Shown: positions 55,784 to 63,895 of the stretch, one piece after another
Position numbering within the stretch: the stretch's first letter is position 1
How the letters are laid out: each line of letters begins with the position of its first letter
Source: Pedobacter lusitanus
Lineage (GTDB): Bacteria > Bacteroidota > Bacteroidia > Sphingobacteriales > Sphingobacteriaceae
Direction of reading: 5' to 3'
Assembly (NCBI RefSeq): GCF_040026395.1
Contig: NZ_CP157278.1
Location: 2,914,001 to 2,978,000, forward strand
Length of the DNA: 64,000 nucleotides
Position numbers and translations under genes: made by a program
Notes under the pieces: model-generated
Told to the model about the DNA's origin: nothing
Seen by the model: only the letters and a program-made list of their open reading frames with translations
Database searches by the model: none

Positions 55784-56776
55784 TTATTTTTTAGCTGCAG
55801 GAGCCGCAACCGGCGCTGCTGCTACAGGTGCTCCTGTAGGTTTTTTGATGTCAGTAATTTCAACATCAAAAGCCAGTGGAGAGAATGGAGTAATACCACC
55901 CTGTGGCATTCCACCTTCACCGTAAGCTAATCTTGAAGGAATGATCAAAGTGATTTTTCCACCTTTTCCGATTAATTTAAGACCTTCGTCAAATCCTGGA
56001 ATTGCTCTTCCTAAAGTAAATGGACGGGGACCGTATTGTGCCATCTGGTTGAATTTACCAGATTCCTTAGCTATCTTCTCGATACTTGTATCAAAAATGC
56101 TTTCTTTACCATTTGATTTTTTAGTTAATAGTTTACCAGTATAGTTCACCATTAAAGTATCAGTAGGTGTAGCTCTTTGTGCATCACCAGGAGCTGTAAT
56201 CACATACTGTAAACCAGATGCTGTAGTTTGTACTTTTAATTTATTGTCTTCAATGAAGTTTTTGATTTTACCTGCTTCAGCAGCTTTGTGTTTAGCAACT
56301 GTAGCCTGGAAATCTTTCTGGAAAAACTCAGTAGCTTTTTTCTGGAAAGTTGAATCAGCTTCACCTTTAGCTTTGTGCATTACTTTTTCGATTTTCACAG
56401 TAAAAACCATGTACTTGTCTTTCTGAGTAGCTGGTTTTGGCTGGTTCGAATATTTAGCCATTGAATCCAGGTCAATTTTAAAAGTAGCACTATCACCTTC
56501 TGCCAATAACATTAAAGCATCAGAGATATCTCCTGCCCATTGTTTTTTAGAAACAGGGAATACAGCTGGTTGCTGAATATCATAAGTACTGCTGGTTACT
56601 GAATCTTTTTCAGTTTTCTGGATAGCATTGATTTTAATGATATCGCCTTCAACGATCTTATCTTTTCCTTCAGTCTTGTGTATAGTATACATCAGGCCTC
56701 CCGGACCTTTTTTGAAGTTGTTACAAGCCGCTAAACCAAGTGTAGCTGCAAAAAGAATTACTAATGTTTTTTTCAT
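55784..56776 (-). CDS. FKBP-type peptidyl-prolyl isomerase lipoprotein
   Basis: This 330-residue protein has a lipobox ending at Cys18 (LGLAACNNF) and is a periplasmic lipoprotein. A degenerate FKBP-like first half (IVEGDIIKINAIQKTEKD) is followed by a helical linker and a complete C-terminal FKBP domain with DTLMVNYTGKLL, PFTLGRAIPGFDEGLKLIG and SRLAYGEGGMPQGG. It probably helps fold exported proteins at proline bonds. The tail is rich in Ala, Pro and Lys. I chose the ATG at 56776 because the lipoprotein signal starts there; a longer frame begins 66 bases upstream. Confidence 0.9.
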   Translation of the reverse strand: MKKTLVILFAATLGLAACNNFKKGPGGLMYTIHKTEGKDKIVEGDIIKINAIQKTEKDSVTSSTYDIQQPAVFPVSKKQWAGDISDALMLLAEGDSATFKIDLDSMAKYSNQPKPATQKDKYMVFTVKIEKVMHKAKGEADSTFQKKATEFFQKDFQATVAKHKAAEAGKIKNFIEDNKLKVQTTASGLQYVITAPGDAQRATPTDTLMVNYTGKLLTKKSNGKESIFDTSIEKIAKESGKFNQMAQYGPRPFTLGRAIPGFDEGLKLIGKGGKITLIIPSRLAYGEGGMPQGGITPFSPLAFDVEITDIKKPTGAPVAAAPVAAPAAKK

Positions 56777-56917
56777 TTCAGATTTATTGTTTTTTATTTT
56801 AGTTTCATGAAGCACGATGCAGCTTTCCTGCAATTTATACAATATCAGCTATTCGTTTCAATATTTTTTGATTGTTTTTCTTTTACCAAACGCAAGTTTA
56901 AGCAAAGTTTAAATTAT

Positions 56918-57928
56918 TTACTGCAATAATAGTGTTTTATACTCTGGCAGAATTGATTTAAAGTGTGCTATAGTATCCTCAAGATTCTGATCAGAGTATC
57001 CTCCGGCAGCATTTCTGTGTCCGCCCCCGTTAAAATATCTCTTACAAATTTCATTTGCAGGGAAATCACCGGTTGAGCGTAAAGATAGTTTTACTTTATC
57101 TGTCCTTTCTATAATGAAGGCAGCCAGTTTGATCCCGTTAATAGAGAGTGCATAGTTTACAATACCTTCTGTATCACCGGTAACAATACTGAAACGCTTA
57201 AGTTCTTCGGCAGTAACCGATATGATAGCTGTATTGTATTCTCTGATAATTTCCAGCTTGTTGGTCAGACAATTTCCCAGGAACCGTAAACGGTTTTCTG
57301 TGGCATTATCATAGACCAGCTGATGGATACGCCAGTGTTCTGCACCTGCGTCAATCAGATCAGCACCTATACGATAAACAGTAGATGTGGCTGAAGGGAA
57401 TCTGAAAGATCCTGAATCAGTCATAATTCCTGTATATAAGCAGGTGGCAATATCCTTGTTCATCATTTCTGCGTCGTCCAGTTCATTGACAATAAAATCG
57501 TAAACCAGCTGAGCCGCTGCACAGGCATTGATACTCCAGTGTCTGTAATCATCAAAATCCTCAGGATCCAGATGGTGATCAATCATGATCTTATACGCAG
57601 AGCAACCACGGATAACTTCACCGAGCTCATTGATACGGCTTAAGGTGTTAAAATCCAGACAGAATACAAGAGCTGCATCAGCAACCAGCTGTTCTGCCTG
57701 TTCCTTAGCTTCAGTATAAATCAGTACATCAGCATTATTAGGCAGCCAATGCAGAAAGTATGGATAATCAGTTGGGGTAATTACTTTGACATGATGCCCC
57801 TTCTGGATCAGATAAGCATATAAGCCCAGAGAAGAGCCCATAGCATCGCCATCAGGTTTATGGTGTGTAGTGATTACAATTTTCTGCGGCGTTGCCAGCA
57901 ATGTTTTAAGTTCGGAAAGGGATAGCAT
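56918..57928 (-). CDS. nrnA: DHH-family oligoribonuclease/pAp phosphatase, NrnA-like
   Basis: This 336-residue cytoplasmic protein has the DHH phosphoesterase domain with TTHHKPDGDAMGSSLG near residues 20-35, CLDFNTLSR near 91, MIDHHLDPEDFDD near 115 and YTGIMTDSGSFRF near 165. The DHHA1 substrate-binding domain at the end carries RYFNGGGHRNAAGGYS. NrnA degrades nanoRNA and dephosphorylates pAp, the by-product of sulfate assimilation and carrier protein loading. The length agrees with NrnA rather than with RecJ. It has a perfect -7 box upstream and is divergent from ndk. Confidence 0.92.
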   Translation of the reverse strand: MLSLSELKTLLATPQKIVITTHHKPDGDAMGSSLGLYAYLIQKGHHVKVITPTDYPYFLHWLPNNADVLIYTEAKEQAEQLVADAALVFCLDFNTLSRINELGEVIRGCSAYKIMIDHHLDPEDFDDYRHWSINACAAAQLVYDFIVNELDDAEMMNKDIATCLYTGIMTDSGSFRFPSATSTVYRIGADLIDAGAEHWRIHQLVYDNATENRLRFLGNCLTNKLEIIREYNTAIISVTAEELKRFSIVTGDTEGIVNYALSINGIKLAAFIIERTDKVKLSLRSTGDFPANEICKRYFNGGGHRNAAGGYSDQNLEDTIAHFKSILPEYKTLLLQ

Positions 57929-57939
57929 AATTTTCGCTG

Positions 57940-57947
57940 CAAATCTA
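57940..57947 (-). promoter_or_regulatory. -7 promoter box for nrnA
   Basis: The minus strand reads TAGATTTG, a perfect TAnnTTTG match, ending 11 bases before the ATG. A -33 TTG is not visible at the usual distance. Confidence 0.5.
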
Positions 57948-58042
57948 ATAATTTAATGAATAAGAAGCGGCTTAAATTTAGCTAGAAAATATTAGCTGAA
58001 TGCTTGTTTGATTTTGATGTTTAATATTAACAGCAGAAAATG

Positions 58043-58050
58043 TAATTTTG
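58043..58050 (+). promoter_or_regulatory. -7 promoter box for ndk
   Basis: TAATTTTG matches TAnnTTTG perfectly and ends 19 bases before the ndk ATG. The -33 element is weak. Confidence 0.55.
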
Positions 58051-58069
58051 CAAAATAAATAACACAACG

Positions 58070-58489
58070 ATGACTACAAACAGAACATTTACAATGATTA
58101 AGCCAGATGCAGTTGCAAATGGACATATCGGAGCAATTATCAATGACATTACTGCTGCTGGTTTTAAAATCATTGCTTTAAAATACACTAAACTGACAGA
58201 AGAAACTGCTGGTAAGTTTTATGAGGTTCACAAAGATCGTCCATTCTATGGCGAACTGGTTAACTTCATGTCTTCAGGACCAATCGTAGCTGCAATTCTT
58301 GAAAAAGATAACGCTATCGAAGATTTCAGAAAACTGATCGGTGCTACAAACCCTGCTGATGCAGCTGAAGGCACTATCCGTCAGAAATATGCGAAGTCAA
58401 TTGACGCTAATGCAGTTCACGGATCTGATTCTGATGAGAACGCTGCAATCGAAGGAGATTTCTTCTTTACAGCTGCAGAACGTTTCTAA
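58070..58489 (+). CDS. ndk: Nucleoside diphosphate kinase
   Basis: This 139-residue cytoplasmic enzyme passes the gamma phosphate of ATP to other nucleoside diphosphates through a phosphohistidine. The N-terminal [16 protein letters not shown] and the active-site block with the catalytic histidine in [16 protein letters not shown] near residue 115 are both present. The length is typical. It has its own promoter box and a weak terminator downstream. Confidence 0.97.
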   Translation: MTTNRTFTMIKPDAVANGHIGAIINDITAAGFKIIALKYTKLTEETAGKFYEVHKDRPFYGELVNFMSSGPIVAAILEKDNAIEDFRKLIGATNPADAAEGTIRQKYAKSIDANAVHGSDSDENAAIEGDFFFTAAERF

Positions 58490-58512
58490 TTCTGCTCAAC
58501 AACCGGATAAGC

Positions 58513-58540
58513 TAAGCACCTCAAAAGGGTGCTTATTTTC
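58513..58540 (+). terminator. Weak intrinsic terminator after ndk
   Basis: Arms 58513-58520 (TAAGCACC) and 58528-58535 form an eight-bp stem with a seven-base loop, followed by TTTTC. Confidence 0.6.
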
Positions 58541-58617
58541 GTTAAGACATCTTTGTTTTCAACTGCATGCTGAAGCCGGCAACCGCTATTGCAAATTACA
58601 GAACCTTATAATTACAA

Positions 58618-59343
58618 ATGAAGAAATTAGTCCTTACTCTTTTAATTCCGTTTTGCGGTTATGCTGTGAACGCACAGACTAAACGTAAACCTACAAACAA
58701 AAAAGCACCGGTAAAAACAGCGGCTGCTGCTACTGTAAAAATGACCAGCCTGGCAGATTCGGCAAGTTATGCTTTTGGAACTTCCATGGGCTCAGGTCTT
58801 AAAACAAACGGTGTAAAAACACTGAATTACGATTTATTGATCAAAGGTTTAAAAGATGCCTTTCAGGGTCAGACTCTTTTATTGACTGAGCAGGCTTCAC
58901 AACAGGTTATCGGCAACTTTTTCAAAGAGATTACCAGAGAAAAGTATGCGGCCCAAATCGCAAAAGAGCAAAACTTTCTGGAGGGCAATCTGAAGGTCAT
59001 TGACGTTAAAAGTACATCCAGCGGCTTACAATACCAGGTTATTACTCCGGGAGAAGGGCCTAAACCAAAAGCTACAGACAATGTACTGGTTAATTATAAA
59101 GGTACTTTATTAAACGGAAAACAATTTGACAGTTCATATGACAGAAAAGAACCACTATCCATTGCTGTCAACAGAGTAATTCCGGGATGGACAGAGGGTT
59201 TACAGTTAATGTCGCCAGGGGCTAAATATAAATTCTTTATTCCTTATAATCTGGCTTACGGTGAGCGGGCTATGGGAAAAGACATCCCTCCTTACAGCAT
59301 GCTGATCTTTGAAGTTGAATTGCTTAAAATAAACGGCAAATAA
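58618..59343 (+). CDS. FKBP-type peptidyl-prolyl isomerase, exported
   Basis: This 241-residue protein has a signal peptide (LVLTLLIPFCGYAVNAQ), a short basic stretch (KRKPTNKKAPVK), a helical FKBP N-terminal dimerisation domain with SYAFGTSMGSGL near residue 55, and a C-terminal FKBP domain. The catalytic domain has NVLVNYKGTLLNGKQFDSSY, RVIPGWTEGLQLMSPGAK and NLAYGERAMGKDIPPYSML. The organisation is that of FkpA/Mip isomerases, which fold exported proteins in the periplasm. It is distinct from the FKBP lipoprotein at 55784-56776, so the window encodes two exported isomerases. Confidence 0.93.
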   Translation: MKKLVLTLLIPFCGYAVNAQTKRKPTNKKAPVKTAAAATVKMTSLADSASYAFGTSMGSGLKTNGVKTLNYDLLIKGLKDAFQGQTLLLTEQASQQVIGNFFKEITREKYAAQIAKEQNFLEGNLKVIDVKSTSSGLQYQVITPGEGPKPKATDNVLVNYKGTLLNGKQFDSSYDRKEPLSIAVNRVIPGWTEGLQLMSPGAKYKFFIPYNLAYGERAMGKDIPPYSMLIFEVELLKINGK

Positions 59344-59400
59344 TTTTTTTCGAAAACCATTACAGAGATGGTTTGTTCTGAGAAGACAATTAATTCTGCT

Positions 59401-59586
59401 ATGAACATAAAAAGATATTTACCATTGGCCTTTGTGGCTTTAATTATGACAACTCTAAGTAGCTGTCAGCTTGTGGAGAGTATATTCAAGGCCGGAGTCT
59501 GGTCCGGTATAATTGTAGTTGTTGTGGTACTTGCCCTGATTATCTGGGTGGTCAGCAAGATTTTCGGTGGTGGAAACGGAAACTGA
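59401..59586 (+). CDS. Small membrane lipoprotein of unknown function
   Basis: This 61-residue protein begins with a lipoprotein-like signal whose lipobox ends at Cys22 (TTLSSCQL). It is followed by a strongly hydrophobic segment (GIIVVVVVLALIIWVV) and a glycine-rich tail (FGGGNGN). I chose the ATG at 59401; an upstream frame adds 11 polar residues that would spoil the signal. It is 57 bases after the FKBP gene and may be cotranscribed with it. Comparable small Bacteroidota proteins exist, but I know no function. Confidence 0.7.
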   Translation: MNIKRYLPLAFVALIMTTLSSCQLVESIFKAGVWSGIIVVVVVLALIIWVVSKIFGGGNGN

Positions 59587-59593
59587 CCGATCC

Positions 59594-59884
59594 TTATAAG
59601 AATACAATTTCATTGATAACCTCCGAACCGGCGCGTTCATTCAGTTTCTGGATGATGCCGGTTCTTACCATCAGTAACTCGTTTTTAATTACCGAAGATT
59701 CAATACGGACAAACAATTTCTTATGCGCAATATAGATCTGCGTTGTTCTGTTTCCGATTGCGGTTCCCATAATTTCAGGCCACATCGCTACAACGCCTGT
59801 TTCATCAAACTTACCTTTTAACCTATATACGGACAACATTTTTGAAATGGCATCCTTAAGGGTCATATCATTAGGTTTACGCAT
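59594..59884 (-). CDS. DUF721-family protein (DciA-like)
   Basis: This 96-residue protein has the DUF721 pattern: LKDAISKMLSVYRLKGKFDE, then VVAMWPEIMGTAIGNRTTQIYIAHKKLFVRIESSVIKNEL. DUF721 proteins related to DciA help load the replicative helicase in bacteria lacking DnaC. The start overlaps the end of recF by eight bases, so the two are translationally linked. The neighbourhood with recF supports a role in DNA replication or repair. Confidence 0.88.
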   Translation of the reverse strand: MRKPNDMTLKDAISKMLSVYRLKGKFDETGVVAMWPEIMGTAIGNRTTQIYIAHKKLFVRIESSVIKNELLMVRTGIIQKLNERAGSEVINEIVFL

Positions 59885-60980
59885 GTTTTATAGCTCCGTT
59901 AATTACTTCGAATAAAGTTACGGGAACTTTGATCTTATCAAAGATATTCATGACTCTTTCTTTTCCTGTATCTGTAATAAATATCTGTCCGAAATCATGG
60001 TGTGAAACCATCTCCATCAGTTTATGCATCCGGTGTTCATCGAGCTTATCAAAAATATCATCCAGCAGCAGCAAAGGTTTAAAGCCTTTAAACTTCTCTA
60101 CATAGGCATATTGCGCCAGTTTTAGTGCAATAAGAAAGGATTTCTGCTGTCCCTGTGAACCAAATTTCTTTAGCGGCATGTCACGGATAGTAAAAATCAG
60201 ATCATCTTTATGTATACCGGTTGTGGTTCTTTCCAGAATTTTATCCTTTTCTACCGACTGCTGCAATAAAGTATCAAAAGCAGTTTCATTAAGCTGAGAC
60301 TGATAGATCAGATTAACCTGCTCGGCATCCTGTGTCAGATACTGATAATACTTATTAAACAGCTCTATATAATCAAGCATAAACTGCTTGCGCTTCTCAA
60401 ATATTTTCTCTCCACAGCCAATTAACTGCTCATTAAATATTTCCAGCAAAGCAGGATCATAACGACGGGTGACAGCAATCTGTTTGAGCAAAGCATTTCT
60501 GTTTAACAGATGTCTGTTATACAACATCAGTTCATCCAGATACTGAGCATCTGTCTGGGAAATTACATTATCCATAAACTTCCGTCGTTCTTCACTCCCG
60601 TCCATAATGATGGTTACGTCATAGGGAGAAATCATGACCAGCGGAAAAAGCCCGATATGACTGGCTAGTTTATCATACTCCTTTTTATTTCTTTTGAATT
60701 GCTTTTTCTGATTTTTCTTAACCCCGCAGGTAATCTTCTCATTTTTTTCCTGACGGTCAAAATCCCCCTGGATCATAAAAAGATCTTCGGCAGTTTTGAT
60801 CTGCTGACTATCAATCGGATTAAAATAGCTTTTACACAGACACAGATAATGAATAGCATCCAGCAAATTGGTCTTCCCGGCACCATTATTCCCAATGAAT
60901 GCGTTTACAGTTTTCGAAAAGCGTAAATCAGCATCAGAATAATTCTTGAAGTTGAGCAGAGTAATGTTTTTTAACCACAT
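59877..60980 (-). CDS. recF: DNA replication and repair protein RecF
   Basis: This 367-residue SMC-like ATPase loads RecA at gaps together with RecO and RecR. Walker A lies in NAFIGNNGAGKTNLLDAIHY near residues 28-45, the ABC signature in FGSQGQQKSFLIALKLAQ near 272, and Walker B with the D-loop in PLLLLDDIFDKLD near 305. The C-terminal end includes GQIFITDTGKERV. Its length is normal. The stop overlaps the start of the DUF721 gene. Confidence 0.96.
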   Translation of the reverse strand: MWLKNITLLNFKNYSDADLRFSKTVNAFIGNNGAGKTNLLDAIHYLCLCKSYFNPIDSQQIKTAEDLFMIQGDFDRQEKNEKITCGVKKNQKKQFKRNKKEYDKLASHIGLFPLVMISPYDVTIIMDGSEERRKFMDNVISQTDAQYLDELMLYNRHLLNRNALLKQIAVTRRYDPALLEIFNEQLIGCGEKIFEKRKQFMLDYIELFNKYYQYLTQDAEQVNLIYQSQLNETAFDTLLQQSVEKDKILERTTTGIHKDDLIFTIRDMPLKKFGSQGQQKSFLIALKLAQYAYVEKFKGFKPLLLLDDIFDKLDEHRMHKLMEMVSHHDFGQIFITDTGKERVMNIFDKIKVPVTLFEVINGAIKHA

Positions 60981-60991
60981 AGTATGAAATG

Positions 60992-60999
60992 CAAAGTTA
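60992..60999 (-). promoter_or_regulatory. -7 promoter box for recF
   Basis: The minus strand reads TAACTTTG, a perfect TAnnTTTG match, ending 11 bases before the recF ATG. No clear -33 element is seen. Confidence 0.5.
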
Positions 61000-61124
61000 C
61001 CGTTTAGCTTTGTTAAAAGAAGCTGATCTGCAGATTTGTTTCATCAATATCCTATTCACATCTAATTCAGGAGGTTCGAAAAAGCACTGCCTATAAAATT
61101 TTTATTTAAATACTGAAAAAGAGG

Positions 61125-61154
61125 TTGATACTTTAACTGAAAAATGTATTTTTG
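61125..61154 (+). promoter_or_regulatory. Promoter of the TPR membrane protein gene
   Basis: TTG at 61125-61127 is followed after exactly 19 bases by TATTTTTG at 61147-61154. Both elements match the Bacteroidota consensus at ideal spacing, and the ATG lies 24 bases downstream. Confidence 0.75.
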
Positions 61155-61178
61155 CAATCCTTAATTTTTTTAAATAAA

Positions 61179-61850
61179 ATGTCCACAACAGAAAAAGAAG
61201 TAAATCATAACGTTAAAAAAGGTTCATTCTTAGAGGAAAACTCTAAAAGCCTTTTATTCATTGCCGCAGCGGTAATCGTATTAGTGATCATATACTTTTG
61301 GTATCAGAATGTATATTTGAAAGGCAGAGCTGAAGAAGCTTCTGCAAAAATGTACAAAGCAGAACAATATGTTGGGGTAGATTCTCTGGCTAACAAAGCT
61401 ATTAACGGAGATTCAGGTTATCCTGGATTTGAAAAAATTGCTGAAGAATACAACAATACCAAATCAGCTAACTTAGCTAACCTGTATCTTGGAGGAATCT
61501 ATTTACGTAAAGGGGAGTACAAAAAAGCAACTGAGGTTTTAGGTAAATATTCAGAAACAGGAAGTCCTGTAGCAGACCCTCTGGCATTAGGAATGTTGGG
61601 AGATGCTTACAGTGAATTGAAAGATTACAGCCAGGCGATCACTTATTACAAGAAAGCAGCTGAAAAATCAAGCAACAAATTTACTTCTCCATTGTTCCTG
61701 AAAAAACTGGGATTAGTTTACGAATCACAAAAAGACTTCAAAAATGCTGAAGAAGCATATAACAAAATCAAAAATGAGTTCCCTGCAAGTCAGGAAGCTG
61801 CGATGATTGATGAGTATATCGCACGCGCTACAGCTGCACAAGGAAAATAA
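61179..61850 (+). CDS. Membrane-anchored TPR protein (YfgM-like)
   Basis: This 223-residue protein has a charged N-terminus, one membrane span (SLLFIAAAVIVLVIIYFWYQ near residues 25-45) and three to four tetratricopeptide repeats facing the periplasm. The repeats are marked by ANLYLGGIYLRKGEYKKATE, LGDAYSELKDYSQAITYYKK and LGLVYESQKDFKNAEEAYNK. The layout is that of YfgM, a partner of the Sec-linked chaperone PpiD, so a role in folding or envelope stress is possible. I chose the ATG at 61179; an upstream TTG would add nine residues and overlap the -7 box. Confidence 0.85.
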   Translation: MSTTEKEVNHNVKKGSFLEENSKSLLFIAAAVIVLVIIYFWYQNVYLKGRAEEASAKMYKAEQYVGVDSLANKAINGDSGYPGFEKIAEEYNNTKSANLANLYLGGIYLRKGEYKKATEVLGKYSETGSPVADPLALGMLGDAYSELKDYSQAITYYKKAAEKSSNKFTSPLFLKKLGLVYESQKDFKNAEEAYNKIKNEFPASQEAAMIDEYIARATAAQGK

Positions 61851-61868
61851 AATTTAAAAATATTTGAC

Positions 61869-61900
61869 AAAGGCCTGCATTTTATGCGGGCCTTTTATTT
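61869..61900 (+). terminator. Intrinsic terminator after the TPR gene
   Basis: Arms 61869-61880 and 61884-61895 (AAAGGCCTGCAT with one G-U pair) are followed by a T-rich run. Confidence 0.88.
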
Positions 61901-62317
61901 TTACTGAGAATTTTAAAAAGGTCATTATATTGTTGTCACACAAAATATCCTGACTTTACTGTGAGATCAGATGCAGCTAGTCCAGCCAATCAAATGGCTC
62001 CTTTAAGAATGAAATAAACAGAAGGCATTGGCTTTAATCAGGACACATTGGCGCATTTGACTATTTACTACAGACTTAAGAGCAATGCAGAAATACAAGT
62101 CCCGGGTTTAAGTTTTACCAGGACAAACAGCTATTCTAAATGCGTATCCGGCTCTAATATATCACACCGGACTTTCTCTTTTTATCTGCATTAAATATGG
62201 CTCTATAAAGCGATAATTAGTACATTTTAGTAGGGTAATTAGTATATTTCAGTAGATGAATTTATTTAGAAAGCTTACATCTTTGCCGCCATTATTCATC
62301 TTTATAAAAACAATTAA
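61901..62317. other. Intergenic region without a recognised gene (417 bases)
   Basis: After the terminator there is no gene I can support. One plus-strand frame is open for about 165 bases (62005-62190), but it has no proper start and resembles nothing I know. Near the end are two 22-base direct repeats and a TTTGC promoter-like string 39 bases before the protease ATG. Confidence 0.6.
62215..62258 (+). repeat. Two 22-base imperfect direct repeats upstream of the protease gene
   Basis: Unit one (62215-62236) and unit two (62237-62258) share AATTAGTA, ATTT and AGTAG in the same positions. They end 59 bases before the protease ATG and may be a two-turn activator site. Confidence 0.5.
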
Positions 62318-63034
62318 ATGAAATTTAAATTATTAGTGATAGCATTAATTGCTATATGTTTTGTTGCTTGTAAAAAAGAAAAGCAATTTAATAAGCCGGT
62401 TGGATTAAAAGCAACAACAGAAGCAATAATACCCGGGAAAAAGTATTTATGGCCACAAAAATACAAGATAAAAATTGCATTTTTAAATGGGACTAAAGAA
62501 CAGCAGGAATTTGTAAAACAATCTTCACAAGCATGGCAAAATCAGATTAATCTAATATTTGATTATGTAAACTCTCCTGTCGGATCAGATATAAGAATAA
62601 AATTTACTCCAAAGATATTAAGCGGTAATAGTTTTGTTGGTTTAGATAATAAAGTTATAGACGCAAAAGAACCAACAATGTTTTTATTTGCAACATTAGG
62701 TTCAAAAGGAAAAAATGGAGCACCTGCACCAATATTTGACCTTGCAACAGTAAGACATGAATTTGGGCATATGTTAGGATTAACACACGAGCAGGGTCGA
62801 CCAGACGGTGATGTTAAATGGGATGATCAGTTAGATATTGGCGGAAAAAAAATAGACTCAGCTTCGTTTTCAAAATATTTAAAATCTCCTTACGATAAAA
62901 AATCCATTATGCATTATGCTATACAAGCAAAGTATACAAAATCTGGTCTTGGAATACCTGGGTATGTATATGACCTTAAAGGCGAACTATCTCAAATAGA
63001 CAAGGATTTCATCAGTAGTATTTATCCAAGATAA
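62318..63034 (+). CDS. Astacin-like metzincin lipoprotein protease
   Basis: This 238-residue protein has a lipobox ending at Cys18 (CFVACKKEK). The zinc site is the extended metzincin motif VRHEFGHMLGLTHEQGRPDG, with His147, Glu148, His151 and His157. The Met-turn KSIMHYAIQAK lies near residue 200. The HEQGRPD sequence and the SxMHY turn fit the M12A astacin group best. It should cut peptides or proteins at the cell surface or in the periplasm. Its coding sequence is AT-rich and uses many ATA and AGA codons, unlike its neighbours, which may mean recent transfer. It is flanked by a long non-coding stretch and its own terminator. Confidence 0.88.
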   Translation: MKFKLLVIALIAICFVACKKEKQFNKPVGLKATTEAIIPGKKYLWPQKYKIKIAFLNGTKEQQEFVKQSSQAWQNQINLIFDYVNSPVGSDIRIKFTPKILSGNSFVGLDNKVIDAKEPTMFLFATLGSKGKNGAPAPIFDLATVRHEFGHMLGLTHEQGRPDGDVKWDDQLDIGGKKIDSASFSKYLKSPYDKKSIMHYAIQAKYTKSGLGIPGYVYDLKGELSQIDKDFISSIYPR

Positions 63035-63055
63035 AAAACATTATAACACACCAGA

Positions 63056-63089
63056 GAAAAGACCGGTAAATATATTTACTGGTCTTTTC
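63056..63089 (+). terminator. Intrinsic terminator after the protease gene
   Basis: Arms 63056-63070 and 63075-63089 (GAAAAGACCGGTAAA with one G-U pair) flank a TATA loop, 21 bases after the stop. Confidence 0.85.
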
Positions 63090-63154
63090 AGTTTACCGGT
63101 CATAACATCAGAAAGTAGAACGATATAAAGGTCATTTTTACAATCTCTTATTTA

Positions 63155-63187
63155 TTGCAGGCCTTTTTGTTTTAATACTTATCTTTG
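63155..63187 (+). promoter_or_regulatory. Promoter of ribH
   Basis: TATCTTTG at 63180-63187 is a perfect TAnnTTTG box, with TTG at 63155-63157 after a slightly long 22-base gap. The box ends four bases before the ribH ATG, so the transcript is probably leaderless or nearly so. Confidence 0.6.
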
Positions 63188-63191
63188 CATT

Positions 63192-63683
63192 ATGGCAACA
63201 CAATTAAAAAACCTGTCCGACTTCTCTCATACTACTGTACCTGATGGCGCAGCTTATAAAATTGCAATAGCGGTAGCAGAATGGAATGCAGATGTAACAG
63301 GCAGTCTTTACAAAGGTGCATTGGAAACGCTGTTAAAACATGGCGTAAAAGAAGAGAATATCACCTCTATAGCAGTTCCGGGAAGTTTTGAATTAACCGG
63401 TGCAGCAGAGATCTTACTTAAAAAACATGCAGATCTTGATGCTGTTATCTGTCTTGGATGTGTGATACAGGGTGATACCAAACACTTTGATTTTATCTGT
63501 GATGCAGTAGCTAACGGCGTAACACAAGTAGGAATTAAATATAGCAAACCAGTTATTTTTGGTGTCCTGACAACCAACGATCTTCAGCAGGCATTAGACA
63601 GATCTGGTGGCAAACATGGTAATAAAGGAGATGAAGCAGCTATTACAGCAATAAAAATGGCTCATTTATTGGCAACAGCTTAA
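63192..63683 (+). CDS. ribH: 6,7-dimethyl-8-ribityllumazine synthase
   Basis: This 163-residue enzyme condenses the pyrimidine intermediate with dihydroxybutanone phosphate in the penultimate step of riboflavin synthesis. Family blocks are AVAEWNADVTGSLYKGALE near residues 27-45, VPGSFELTGAAEILLKK near 62 and VICLGCVIQGDTKHFDFICD near 85-104, which includes the active-site histidine. GVLTTNDLQQALDRSGG follows. The length is typical. It stands apart from other rib genes. Confidence 0.97.
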   Translation: MATQLKNLSDFSHTTVPDGAAYKIAIAVAEWNADVTGSLYKGALETLLKHGVKEENITSIAVPGSFELTGAAEILLKKHADLDAVICLGCVIQGDTKHFDFICDAVANGVTQVGIKYSKPVIFGVLTTNDLQQALDRSGGKHGNKGDEAAITAIKMAHLLATA

Positions 63684-63746
63684 TATCTGAATTGTTTTAT
63701 TTTCTGGAATAGTGTAGATTAGCAGAAGAAAATAATATCTACGCTC

Positions 63747-63866
63747 ATGAAAAAGATAGCTATAGTATTGCTTGGAGTATTCTTTGCGATAACAGTTTTA
63801 GAGTCTTGCTCTAACCGTATCTGCCCGGCATACAGTTCGTATCCGAAAGGCAGCAGGAGAAAGTAA
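63747..63866 (+). CDS. Small lipoprotein (39 residues)
   Basis: An open frame of 39 codons starts MKKIAIVLLGVFF and continues to a lipobox ending at Cys21 (VLESCSNR). The mature tail of 19 residues contains a second cysteine and a basic end (GSRRK). The clean lipoprotein signal and normal codon use make it a likely real gene. It sits between ribH and ytxJ, 29 bases before the latter, so cotranscription is possible. Function unknown. Confidence 0.65.
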   Translation: MKKIAIVLLGVFFAITVLESCSNRICPAYSSYPKGSRRK

Positions 63867-63895
63867 GCTTGACATAATTTAAAAATACAAATTTG

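Noticed and set aside
62005..62190. Possible small gene in the non-coding region before the protease
   Set aside because: The open frame has no suitable start after its upstream stop and no recognisable protein pattern.
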